Source of the DNA: Paenibacillus eucommiae
GTDB taxonomy: Bacteria > Bacillota > Bacilli > Paenibacillales > NBRC-103111
Assembly: GCF_017874215.1 (NCBI RefSeq)
Contig: NZ_JAGGLB010000034.1
Location: forward strand, 1-64,000
Length of the DNA: 64,000 nucleotides
Direction: 5' to 3'
Under the pieces are notes generated by a model, which saw only the letters and a program-made list of their open reading frames with translations, had not been told where the DNA came from and made no database searches. Position numbers and translations under genes: made by a program. Position 1 is the first letter of the stretch. Each line of letters begins with the position of its first letter. Shown one piece after another: positions 34,696 through 42,753 of this stretch.

Positions 34696-35628
34696 ATGAT
34701 GGTGAAAAATCAACATCTTGATGTGGTGATTATTGGGGGAGGCCCCGCAGGGTTGAACGCCGCCCTCGTGCTGGGTAGGGCAAGGAAAAATGTAGCAGTG
34801 ATCGACGAAGGACGTCCTCGCAACGCTGTGACTCGCAAGACCCACGGATTTCTCACCCGCGACGGAATAAGCCCCAGTGAATTCCGGCAAATTGCGAAGG
34901 AAGAGATTAGCGCCTATCCCTCCGTGTTTTTCGTGGCGGATGCAGTCGTGTCGATTGCGGGAACGGACGGACATTTTCAAATTGCGACTGCGCTTGGTAA
35001 TACCTTTGCATGCAAAAAGCTGTTATTTGCCATTGGAATGAGAGATCTGCCACTGGACATTCCTGGACTGGCGGAGGTATATGGGAAAAGCGCATTTGTA
35101 TGCCCGTATTGCGATGGCTGGGAATTAAGAGACGAGCCGCTTGTCGTCATTAACAAAGGAGAAGTGCTCATGCACTTCGCTCCATTTATATCCGGTTGGA
35201 CGAACCGCTTTACCATCTGCACGAACGGTCCTGATGAGCTGACGGATGCTCAGCGCGAGGAGCTCCAGCTTAAACAAGTACCTATGTTCGAGTCGCCGAT
35301 CCAGCACATCGACGCAAGCGACGGAATCGTGCGGCAAGTAGTTCTTGAAGATGGTACGACGATTCCATGTAGAGGGATCTTTTTCAAGCCAGATCTGGTT
35401 ATGGGATCGGACTTACCACGAGCCATCGGATGCCATATCGGGGAATTGGGAACTGTTGTTGTCGATAACATGGGGAAAACGAACTTACCAGGCGTCTATA
35501 GTGCCGGGGATTCAGCATCGCCTATGCATCAGGCTATTGCAGCCGCCTCTATGGGCGCAATGGCAGCCGTGGCCATGAACAATGAACTGAATGCAGAGGC
35601 TTGGAGGAAAACGGATGAACATTTTTGA
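34696..35628 (+). CDS. Thioredoxin-reductase-like FAD/NAD(P) oxidoreductase
   Basis: About 310 residues. FAD-binding motif GGGPAGLNAAL (about 13-23), the redox-active pair C136-P-Y-C139-DG, and the C-terminal FAD motif GVYSAGDSA. It has the fold and disulfide of TrxB; low-identity relatives in Bacilli act as disulfide or flavin reductases with unknown partners, and CPYC instead of CATC marks it as non-canonical. GGAGG (34685-34689) sits 6 bases before ATG 34696. A shared operator suggests control by the Rrf2 protein just upstream; the exporter and methyltransferase genes follow, in line with a detoxification unit. Confidence 0.87.
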   Translation: MMVKNQHLDVVIIGGGPAGLNAALVLGRARKNVAVIDEGRPRNAVTRKTHGFLTRDGISPSEFRQIAKEEISAYPSVFFVADAVVSIAGTDGHFQIATALGNTFACKKLLFAIGMRDLPLDIPGLAEVYGKSAFVCPYCDGWELRDEPLVVINKGEVLMHFAPFISGWTNRFTICTNGPDELTDAQREELQLKQVPMFESPIQHIDASDGIVRQVVLEDGTTIPCRGIFFKPDLVMGSDLPRAIGCHIGELGTVVVDNMGKTNLPGVYSAGDSASPMHQAIAAASMGAMAAVAMNNELNAEAWRKTDEHF

Positions 35629-35655
35629 GGCAGAATGTAAGGAGGGGATGAAACG

Positions 35656-37125
35656 ATGAATGCATCAGTTACAAACGCGACGTCAACATCGATCGATTTG
35701 ACAAACCTCAAGCGCGGTCCGATCATGTTTGCCCTTATCGTTGGAATGTTCGTTGCCGCTTTAAACGAGACGCTAATGGGAAATGCCCTTCCCGAACTGA
35801 TGAAATCGTTTGGAGTGTCCGCGGCGATGGCTCAGTGGCTCGCTACCGGCTACATGCTCGTCGTCGGCGTGCTTGTTCCGGTAACGGCGGTATTGCAGCA
35901 ATGGTTCACGACCCGGCAAATGTTTCTTGCGGCGATGAGCTTGTTCTTCGTCGGTACGGTCACCTCGGCGTTTGCGCCGGAATTCGGCGTGTTGCTGGTC
36001 GGACGGATTATTCAGGCGATAGGCACAGGCATGCTGATGCCGCTTACAATGAACACCATCATGGTTATGTATCCTCCTGAAAAGCGGGGAGGCGCGATGG
36101 GGATGTTCGGACTCGTCATCATGTTCGCGCCGGCAATTGGCCCGACCATTTCGGGTTTGGTCGTTGACGGGCTATCGTGGCGCTGGCTGTTCTATCTTGT
36201 GCTGCCATTGGCACTGATCTCAATTATCGTCGGAGCCGCCGTCCTGAAGAATGTGTCGGACATCACGAAACCGCGAGTGGACCTGTTATCCATCGGGCTC
36301 TCGACGATCGGCTTTGGTGGAATCGTCTATGGGTTCAGCAAAGCCGGGGAACACGGTTGGTCAGAGCCGCAGGTAATCTGGACGATTGTGGCGAGCGGTG
36401 CTGCCTTGATACTGTTCGTCTGGCGGCAGCTGTTGTTAAAGGTGCCCGTCATGGATTTACGGGCATTCCGGTATCCGTTATTTTCGCTTGTCGCAGTGCT
36501 GCTCGTCATGCTTATGATGACGTTTTTCTCTACGGCGATCATGCTTCCGTTGTTTATGCAGGGAGTGCTGCTGTTGACGGCGTTCAAATCTGGTTTGATC
36601 CTGCTTCCTGGAGGGATAGTGAACGGGATCATGGCTCCGGTCGCTGGAAAGCTGTTCGATAAATTCGGACTGCGTGTGCTTGTCATTCCCGGACTGGTCA
36701 TTGTGGTCGTCTCGTTGTGGCTGTTAACCCAGTTCAACGAAGCATCAAGCACCGGTTTTCTAGTCGCCGTGTACATCGTGATGATGATCGGCGTCTCGCT
36801 AGTGATGATGCCCGCACAGACGGCTGGGCTCAACCAGTTGCCGCGCCATCTGTACCCGCATGGGACGGCGATCTTAAACACGCTGTTGCAGGTAGCCGGT
36901 GCGATCGGTACTGCCCTGTACATCAGTATCATGTCCAATGGACAGAAAAATTACCTTAGTGGATCGAGCGACCCGCAGTCTCCAGGGGAAATAGTCAAAG
37001 CACTTGCAAACGGCATAAATAACGCTTTCTGGGTTGGCGTTGTCATCGCGCTTGGTGCGCTCATTCTCGGTTTGTTCCTCCGCAAAGCGAAATCGCCGGA
37101 AACAAAAAATGAAGCGTCGGCTTGA
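35656..37125 (+). CDS. DHA2-family (EmrB/QacA) MFS drug exporter
   Basis: 489 residues with about 14 transmembrane helices. MFS motifs: NETLMGNALPELMKSFGVS, WLATGYMLVVGVLVPV, VGRIIQAIGTGMLMPL, GLVIMFAPAIGPTISGLVVD and WRWLFYLVLPLAL. The family exports drugs and other toxic organics by proton antiport across the cytoplasmic membrane. AAGGAGGGGATGAAACG precedes the ATG. It starts 28 bases after the reductase and probably shares its transcript and Rrf2 control. The substrate is not predictable from sequence. Confidence 0.92.
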   Translation: MNASVTNATSTSIDLTNLKRGPIMFALIVGMFVAALNETLMGNALPELMKSFGVSAAMAQWLATGYMLVVGVLVPVTAVLQQWFTTRQMFLAAMSLFFVGTVTSAFAPEFGVLLVGRIIQAIGTGMLMPLTMNTIMVMYPPEKRGGAMGMFGLVIMFAPAIGPTISGLVVDGLSWRWLFYLVLPLALISIIVGAAVLKNVSDITKPRVDLLSIGLSTIGFGGIVYGFSKAGEHGWSEPQVIWTIVASGAALILFVWRQLLLKVPVMDLRAFRYPLFSLVAVLLVMLMMTFFSTAIMLPLFMQGVLLLTAFKSGLILLPGGIVNGIMAPVAGKLFDKFGLRVLVIPGLVIVVVSLWLLTQFNEASSTGFLVAVYIVMMIGVSLVMMPAQTAGLNQLPRHLYPHGTAILNTLLQVAGAIGTALYISIMSNGQKNYLSGSSDPQSPGEIVKALANGINNAFWVGVVIALGALILGLFLRKAKSPETKNEASA

Positions 37126-37187
37126 TGAAGATAGACGTTGATCCAGGACAGAACGTCATAAACTATAATGAAAAGTGAGGAACCACC

Positions 37188-38081
37188 ATGAATGATTTTT
37201 TTAATGAAGCCATATGGGAACAAGCATGGAAAGACCATGGCGATACCATCGTGAACAAGATGAACAAGGCCGGAATTGCACCGGCCAAAGCTTTTGATCG
37301 TAAAGCGAAGACTTTTAACGAGCAATCATTTAATGAAGAGGGGAGGAAACGAACCACACGAATCATAAACTGGCTTGAAGGTCAGGGGGTTCGATTCGAA
37401 AACGTCTCTGTGCTGGATATTGGTGCCGCCTCAGGAGTGTTTTCAGTGCCGTTTGCGGAGCGGGGGGCCCGTGTAACCGCGGTAGAATCCTCTCTTCCGC
37501 TGATCGAACTACTGGGTGAAAACACTGCGAAATTTACCGAAAACAAGGTGGAAATTGTACCCGAGCCTTTTGAGGATATTGACGTGCAGGCCAAAGGATG
37601 GAACCAGGCTTTCGATCTAGTTTTTGTCTCGATGTGTCCGGTCATTTATAATTGGGAAAGTGTAGAAAATATTATTTCTTGCGCGCGTAATTTTTGTTAT
37701 ATCAGTATGCCAGCGGATTCCACAGAGCATAGTTTGTTTAATGAAATCTGGACGCTCATCACCGGTTTGACCTTTAAAAAGAAACCTACGGAAATGGGAT
37801 ATTTGCTCCATCTGCTTTATCTCAAAGGCTACTCCTATGAGTCGCTGATAACGCGAGAAACAAAAACGATGGAAATCTCCAGAGAAGCGGCGTTGCAGGA
37901 AGTAATGAACTGGCTCCGCAGTCAAGGTCTGCCTGCAGATGAACGGAATTTGAAAATGGTAGCTGACTATTTGGAGCGAACGTATCCGTCCGGCAAAGTG
38001 GTTGTCCGGCAGAGCGGCCGTTTTGGCAAGGTATTGATTCGATTGAAGGATCAGAACATGCACACCAGGGAAGATCTGTAA
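37188..38081 (+). CDS. Class I SAM-dependent methyltransferase
   Basis: 297 residues. SAM-binding motif I is VLDIGAASGVFSVPF (about 81-95), with the acidic ribose contact in AVESSLPLIELL and motif IV near FDLVFVSMCPVIYNW. It transfers a methyl group to an unknown acceptor in the cytoplasm. A short AGTGAGG site precedes the ATG. It is 62 bases downstream of the exporter without an intervening terminator, so it is probably the last gene of the Rrf2-controlled set, and a hairpin terminator follows. It could equally be expressed from its own promoter. Confidence 0.85.
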   Translation: MNDFFNEAIWEQAWKDHGDTIVNKMNKAGIAPAKAFDRKAKTFNEQSFNEEGRKRTTRIINWLEGQGVRFENVSVLDIGAASGVFSVPFAERGARVTAVESSLPLIELLGENTAKFTENKVEIVPEPFEDIDVQAKGWNQAFDLVFVSMCPVIYNWESVENIISCARNFCYISMPADSTEHSLFNEIWTLITGLTFKKKPTEMGYLLHLLYLKGYSYESLITRETKTMEISREAALQEVMNWLRSQGLPADERNLKMVADYLERTYPSGKVVVRQSGRFGKVLIRLKDQNMHTREDL

Positions 38082-38159
38082 AATAGCGAAGGGGACCGGA
38101 GAGGGCCGTGCTGCGTTTTGAGAGGTAATAAATAAATTCCTAATTTAATTCATATGTTT

Positions 38160-38200
38160 GGGGGTGGTGCCAGCTAGGCTGGTACTACCCCCATTTCTTG
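38160..38200. terminator. Hairpin between convergent genes
   Basis: GGGGGTGGTGCCAGC (38160-38174) pairs with GCTGGTACTACCCCC (38178-38192), with two G-U pairs and a TAG loop, then ATTTCTTG. It lies between the methyltransferase and the convergent acetyltransferase and may end both transcripts. Confidence 0.7.
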
Positions 38201-38275
38201 AACTTATCCGCAGCAAGTTGACGAAAGGCTTACCGCATGGCCATCCTCGCAAAAGATGAATGGTTTCCTCATGCT

Positions 38276-39052
38276 TTAAATCCCAAAATGTTCCTTCAAT
38301 AGCTCCTTGTATCTAACACGGTCAATTTTCTCTTTTGTAACTATTCCATGATCCCAATGTGTAAAAGAAGTATTTGTTAAGGTCAGATTACCGCCATCGG
38401 TTAGTTTGGTGATTAATGGATGCTTATTAAATGAAGACTCTGTATGTTCAACTATAATCTTTTGGACGGCATTACATTCGGATAGGTCAGTTACCGGTTT
38501 TCTGGAATCGAAGGTGTACCCGATCTTCCAATCGGTATCCTTATGTTTCAATTTCATTTCAAGCACATAGTCACCAAGCTCTCCGTTGCTTCTTTGGACT
38601 CGAAATTGGCCATTACTGGAGGTAATCGTTTCTCCGGATAAGGGGACAGGTTTTAAAGGTAGATTCCCTCCAAAACCCGTATCGATTAAATACGTTTGAC
38701 CCTTGTGAGTGAGAAGGATAGTTACATGGGTTCTTCCAAATGTTAGATAGGATTCCGTGTCATTATTATAGACAACCCCACGTGTTAGAACGGCGTCAAA
38801 CCCGTTGTCTATTAAGAAGAGATAAAACATCGGGTTGATTTCGTAGCAAAGTCCGCCTTCGTTATTAACTAGAATTTTATTGACTAAATATGGTTTAGAA
38901 ATAACGCTTGTTTTATTTTCGATAATTCTTAAATTTTCAAAAGGGATGGCTTTTGCCGTTCTTGCCAGAACGTTATCCAGGACTTCGAAAGTAATCGTTT
39001 CGCTCCCTGGAAGATGTATTCTTTTACGGAATAAAGCATTTAGCTCATTCAT
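38276..39052 (-). CDS. Arylamine N-acetyltransferase
   Basis: About 258 residues. The catalytic triad is at the classical positions: Cys69 in GGLCYEIN, His109 in GRTHVTIL and Asp124 in LIDTGFGG. The enzyme transfers acetyl from acetyl-CoA to arylamines or hydrazines in the cytoplasm; a biosynthetic acyl-transfer role, as in ansamycin-type clusters, is less likely with no such cluster here. ATG 39052 is chosen because TTGGAGGAATGATC precedes it with a 7-base gap; upstream in-frame starts lack a site. Likely a single-gene unit of detoxification type. Confidence 0.93.
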   Translation of the reverse strand: MNELNALFRKRIHLPGSETITFEVLDNVLARTAKAIPFENLRIIENKTSVISKPYLVNKILVNNEGGLCYEINPMFYLFLIDNGFDAVLTRGVVYNNDTESYLTFGRTHVTILLTHKGQTYLIDTGFGGNLPLKPVPLSGETITSSNGQFRVQRSNGELGDYVLEMKLKHKDTDWKIGYTFDSRKPVTDLSECNAVQKIIVEHTESSFNKHPLITKLTDGGNLTLTNTSFTHWDHGIVTKEKIDRVRYKELLKEHFGI

Positions 39053-39292
39053 GATCATTCCTCCAATAGTTAGCTGCATAATTAGAAATGATACAGTGAA
39101 ATCATTGCTGGAACAATATCCAATTATACTAACTGCACCGGTACAGTTGGGAACAGGGCGGGGAAACGGTCTAGCCGGCTAGCCTTGCTGATTGCGATCT
39201 CTTTATAGGTGATCCGGTAATCTGCACAAAAAAAATCTGGAAAAAGGCGAACCTAATCCAGTTTCTTGGGGCTTATTCGGTTCGTTGAATTG

Positions 39293-39850
39293 TTAACGCA
39301 ATGCTTTTAATGCTCCGCTCCAGGCGACGACTTGGTCGAACAGCGTGTTGGCGGCGGCTTCCTGATGAGGTGCGGGTTTCAGAATGCTGTAGTTTTCGAA
39401 ATCCGTAAAGACTGAAAGGGTGACCTGAGCACGTACGTCAGCAACATTCAGCTCGCCCAAGATGAGTCTCAGGTTTTCTGCCGCTCGGGCCCCACCTGTT
39501 CCCCCTCCATAGCTGACGATGCCTGCCGCTTTATCTTTCCATTCATTAAAAAGATAGTCAATGGCGTTTTTGAGTGCTCCAGAAATGGCATGATTATACT
39601 CGGGCGTCACGAAAACATAACCGTCAAACGAATTGATTGCTGCAGACCAAGCCAGCGTATGCGGCTTCGTATATTGACCCATTATTGGCGGCTTTGGTTC
39701 ATCAAATAGCGGCAAATGGAAATCTGCAATATCCACGATTTCGTATTCAGCGTCACTACGTTTTTGGGCGATCTCATGTACCCAATGAGCGATGGCCTCG
39801 CCTCTGCGCCCTGGACGTGTGCTGCCAATTATGATAGCGATTTTTAGCAT
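39293..39850 (-). CDS. NADPH-dependent FMN reductase
   Basis: 185 residues with a flavodoxin-like fold. FMN phosphate loop GSTRPGRRGEAIAHWV (about 9-24), PEYNHAISGALKNAIDYL (about 83-100) and SYGGGTGGARAAENLR (about 113-128). The family reduces FMN, azo dyes or quinones with NAD(P)H in the cytoplasm. GGAGGAAACTACT precedes the ATG. It stands alone between the acetyltransferase and the serine hydrolase, all on the minus strand. An imperfect hairpin followed by eight T on the minus strand (about 39228-39275) may end its transcript. Confidence 0.9.
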   Translation of the reverse strand: MLKIAIIIGSTRPGRRGEAIAHWVHEIAQKRSDAEYEIVDIADFHLPLFDEPKPPIMGQYTKPHTLAWSAAINSFDGYVFVTPEYNHAISGALKNAIDYLFNEWKDKAAGIVSYGGGTGGARAAENLRLILGELNVADVRAQVTLSVFTDFENYSILKPAPHQEAAANTLFDQVVAWSGALKALR

Positions 39851-39991
39851 AGTAGTTTCCTCCGTTCTGATTAACTCTATGGCATATCATAACAAATTGA
39901 TTCATTTAGCTTCAACTGAAACAACCGTTAAAACTAAAGTTTCCGAGGGACCGAAAAGGTGGCAATTTAAATGTCGTCTGTGTGTGGAATG

Positions 39992-41008
39992 CTAGCTGAA
40001 GCTTTTGGCCGGGTTTTGTTGGTGTATGATTTCAGCTATTTTTTTTCCGATTTCACTGACATCCTGTAGAATATTGCTAAGGACATGAACACAAACACCA
40101 TTATCTAAAAATCTTATTAGAACTGAGGAAAATCCAGGAATACCTCCACTATGAGCGACTAGCTTACCAAACGGGGTGTCTTGAATAATCCATCCGTAAC
40201 CATACATATAATCATGCTCCCCCTTGACGGGAGTGAACATTTGATCGATAAAGGATTTTTTTAATAGTTTTTCCGTATGAAGCGTTTGATCCCAAATGTG
40301 CATATCTTCAATTGTGGAAATAATGGCTCCTGCTGAGTAGGCATTGGAGGGATCGAAGAATGGAGCGTTCAACAATGATCCATTTTCACTGAGGTGATAT
40401 CCTGATGCACGAAAGTCTAAAATGCAACCGGGAGTATCTAATCCTGAATCTTTCATGCCGAGTGGTTCGAAAATATGTTCCTTTAAGTATAATTCATAGG
40501 ATTGTCCTGAAATCTGCTCTAAAATGGAACCAAGTAGAACATACCCAGAATTTGAATACTTGTATTGTTCTCCAGGGGGAAATTCTAAATCATTCTGAGA
40601 GAAACGTTCAATTAGTTTTTCAGGTGAAGAAGGTTGAGCGGACCATTCTAACATGTGAGGATCATCTGTATAATTGGGAATGCCAGAGGTATGAGTCAGT
40701 AAGTGATGAACAGTGATCTTGTCGCCATCCTTTTGGTTGGGGAAGTATTTACTAACTGGATCATCCAGATTTAGTTTACCTTTTTGCACTAATTGGAGGA
40801 CTGAAACTGCAGTAAAAGTTTTTGTGATGGAGCCAATGCGGAATTTAGTCTTAGTTGTGTTTTCAACTGCAAGTTCAAAATTTGCTTTCCCAAATCCGTT
40901 GGAGTATAAAATACTCCCATTGTGTGAAGCCAATATGGCTCCGCAAAATTTTCCCTCTTGGGCTAAAGGCTCCAAATATGAATGTATATGCTCTGTAACG
41001 TTTGACAA
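39992..41008 (-). CDS. Serine hydrolase, class C beta-lactamase-like
   Basis: 338 residues. All three active-site motifs are present: S60-I-T-K63 in IGSITKTF, Y151-S-N153 in YKYSNSGYVLL and HSGG near 290. No signal peptide is visible. Such proteins act as esterases, D-aminopeptidases or beta-lactamases; the sequence does not discriminate. The start is TTG at 41008 with AAAGGAATGG upstream. It shares the family but little else with the hydrolase at 9550; YSN is canonical here, YCT there. The flank beyond its start is a stretch of gene fragments. Confidence 0.87.
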   Translation of the reverse strand: MSNVTEHIHSYLEPLAQEGKFCGAILASHNGSILYSNGFGKANFELAVENTTKTKFRIGSITKTFTAVSVLQLVQKGKLNLDDPVSKYFPNQKDGDKITVHHLLTHTSGIPNYTDDPHMLEWSAQPSSPEKLIERFSQNDLEFPPGEQYKYSNSGYVLLGSILEQISGQSYELYLKEHIFEPLGMKDSGLDTPGCILDFRASGYHLSENGSLLNAPFFDPSNAYSAGAIISTIEDMHIWDQTLHTEKLLKKSFIDQMFTPVKGEHDYMYGYGWIIQDTPFGKLVAHSGGIPGFSSVLIRFLDNGVCVHVLSNILQDVSEIGKKIAEIIHQQNPAKSFS

Positions 41009-41128
41009 GGGACCATTCCTTTCTTGAAATGAACAGTTGTTTCTTTAGATTAAGGAAAAATTTAGGGAAATGCAACTCCTGCTGAAAAACATTACGGAGA
41101 GCCCGAACACTAATAGTGGAAGCCGTTC

Positions 41129-41377
41129 CTACCAGCTGTTCACCGCTTTCAATTCATTAAGTTCAGGGTGCGCCTTGCGGACGACAGACGGTCTAGCTAG
41201 CACAAGAACGATACCGATGAGCAACAGGCTCGAAAGGACAAGAATCCACCAGGCAGGGAAGATATCATACAGGAAGCCATAAAGAACCATTCCAAGCGGC
41301 ATAAGTGCTGTTGACATTGTTTCTAGGATAGAGAACACGCGAATTTTGTAATCGTCATCAATCATTTTTAGCAGCAT
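41129..41377 (-). pseudogene. MFS transporter C-terminal fragment
   Basis: 82 codons resembling only the last two helices of an MFS transporter: ILETMSTALMPLGMVLYGFL and WWILVLSSLLLIGIVLVLAR, then a polar tail. A full transporter needs 10-12 helices, and nothing upstream on the minus strand (above 41377) continues it. It is probably the remnant of a deleted gene; the break lies against a fragment of an unrelated gene on the other strand. Confidence 0.6.
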
Positions 41378-41379
41378 GA

Positions 41380-41604
41380 CTTGTATCGGTTAAGCAAGTG
41401 ATTATTCATGAATATATGCATCACCCGATCGAGTTGTCGTTTTTCTACGAAGGCGATGCTTATGCAGCACGTTGTTATTGGGTATTAGGGGATAAGGAAG
41501 AAGCACTCCGTTATGCCCAAAAAGCGCTGGATCATATTTCGCAGATGCCGCATACACCTTACAAAGATTTTATTATTGAAACTTATGAATGGATTATGAA
41601 GTAG
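41380..41604 (+). pseudogene. TPR-like protein C-terminal fragment
   Basis: The open frame starts directly after a stop at 41377-41379 and has no ribosome-binding site. The encoded piece (YAARCYWVLGDKEEALRYAQ, KALDHISQMPHTPYKDFI) looks like the last tetratricopeptide-like helix pair of a larger protein. Together with the MFS remnant it marks a deletion junction near 41378. A foldback repeat follows directly after its stop. Confidence 0.5.
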
Positions 41605-41610
41605 AAAAAG

Positions 41611-41840
41611 GCCTGGCGGCGCCCTTTGAGGTGCATGTTCATAACGTGGGTTCATGAGGAGGAAATGGATGTGGGTTCCAACCGCTGTTAAAGATTTGTT
41701 CCCTTGAATGGAATGGATATAAAGTTGGAACAAATCTTTAAATGCGGACGCTCCGCTTTTCCACCCACACTCATTTCCTCTTTTCAGCCTACTGAGTAGG
41801 GAACACGGCTACCTCAAACGAGCAGAACAGCATAGTCTCC
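41611..41840. repeat. 230-bp foldback repeat, copy in reverse orientation
   Basis: Relative to the copies at 923 and 60322 this one is inverted. Ends: GCCTGGCGGCGCCCTTTGAGG on the left and ACCTCAAACGAGCAG on the right. The inner stem TTAAAGATTTGTTCC (41688-41702) pairs with GGAACAAATCTTTAA (41727-41741). The outer arms GGAAATGGATGTGGGT and CACCCACACTCATTTCC are complementary with few mismatches, though their sequence differs from copy 1. The conserved GCGGACGCT segment is present. It starts seven bases after the TPR-fragment stop. Confidence 0.75.
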
Positions 41841-41875
41841 TGCTGATTGTTTGGTCAATGGTGATAGACTTTTCT

Positions 41876-41923
41876 TTGAATCATTATGCCGATTATGATA
41901 TAATTTATATCGTATTCGGCATA
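41876..41923 (+). promoter_or_regulatory. Promoter/operator of toxin-antitoxin pair
   Basis: -35 TTGAAT (41876-41881), 17-base spacer, -10 TATAAT (41899-41904). Inverted arms TATGCCGA (41885-41892) and TCGGCATA (41916-41923) frame the -10 box, with partial symmetry inside (GATAT/ATATC). This fits autorepression by the toxin-antitoxin complex. The right arm is followed by T7, so the structure could also act as a weak terminator. Confidence 0.75.
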
Positions 41924-41960
41924 TTTTTTTGCGATATTTATTAAGGAGCCAAATTGACCA

Positions 41961-42323
41961 ATGTACGAAATACAAATTTATGAAGATAATGATGGGAATT
42001 CAGAGTTGAAAGATTGGTTTCGCGAATTAAAACGTCGTAAAGATAAGGGAATAAAGGATGCCAGAATCACACTTAATCAAATACATTATTGCATTGAACG
42101 TATTAAATTGGATGGGACTTACGCTCCTGAAGAAATTGCCAAACACATTATCGATGATATATGGGAGTTACGTCCAGATAAACATAGGGTTATGTTTTTC
42201 CAGGCGAAAGAAGGCAGATTTATTTTATTGAGTTACTTTCGAAAAGAAACGCAGAAAACCCCACCAAAAGAAATCAAGAAGGCTATTCAATTAAGGGATG
42301 ACTGGAATAAAAGAAATCATTGA
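41961..42323 (+). CDS. RelE/HigB-like toxin (Gp49-like family)
   Basis: 120 residues of the phage-derived Gp49/HigB-like group of the RelE/ParE superfamily: MYEIQIYEDNDGNSELKDWF at the start, a central IWELRPDKHRVMFFQ strand, and LLSYFRKETQKTPPKEI, where the basic residues would contact RNA. Such toxins cut mRNA on the ribosome and slow growth. AAGGAGCC precedes the ATG. The order toxin first, antitoxin second is typical of higBA-type loci. The stop is 32 bases before the antitoxin start. Confidence 0.88.
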   Translation: MYEIQIYEDNDGNSELKDWFRELKRRKDKGIKDARITLNQIHYCIERIKLDGTYAPEEIAKHIIDDIWELRPDKHRVMFFQAKEGRFILLSYFRKETQKTPPKEIKKAIQLRDDWNKRNH

Positions 42324-42355
42324 CTATTTACAATAGAACAAATGGAGGAATTATG

Positions 42356-42655
42356 ATGAAATTCGATGATTTTATAAAAGAGATTGGTGAAAATACAATT
42401 GAGGCGGAAGCAATTAGACAGATCGCACGTATGGTTTCTGAAATTGTTAAACGTCGTAAAATGCTGGGATTGACTCAAAACGAGGTTGCTAAAAAGGCTG
42501 GTCTTTCTCAAGCACAGGTAGCACGACTAGAAAATAGTTCGCAAATTCCAAGAGTTGACACCTTAATAAAAGTAGCCATTGCTCTCGGAATGAGTATTAA
42601 TTTGAGTGAAACGGAAGAAGAAGCAGTTGCCAGTAATCTGCTTGCACATGCCTAA
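42356..42655 (+). CDS. XRE-family HTH antitoxin
   Basis: 99 residues. Helix-turn-helix at about 35-90: GLTQNEVAKKAGLSQAQVAR followed by LENSSQIPRVDTLIKVAIAL. It neutralises the RelE/HigB-like toxin encoded just upstream and, with it, should bind the palindrome at 41885-41923. ATG 42356 is chosen over ATG 42353 because GGAGG (42344-42348) is 7 bases from it rather than 4. The N-terminal 30 residues (DDFIKEIGENTIEAEAIRQI) probably form the toxin-binding helix. Confidence 0.88.
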   Translation: MKFDDFIKEIGENTIEAEAIRQIARMVSEIVKRRKMLGLTQNEVAKKAGLSQAQVARLENSSQIPRVDTLIKVAIALGMSINLSETEEEAVASNLLAHA

Positions 42656-42753
42656 AAAAACATGACTTCCGATAATAGGAGCCATATCATCCGTAACCTT
42701 TAAGACCCCAAGTGGCACTTCTATAACATACGGAAGAAAGGAGTGGGGAGAGC

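Noticed and set aside
41885..41930. Terminator hairpin followed by T7
   Set aside because: The arms frame a good -35/-10 promoter, and the toxin gene follows directly, so an operator is the better reading; weak termination cannot be excluded.
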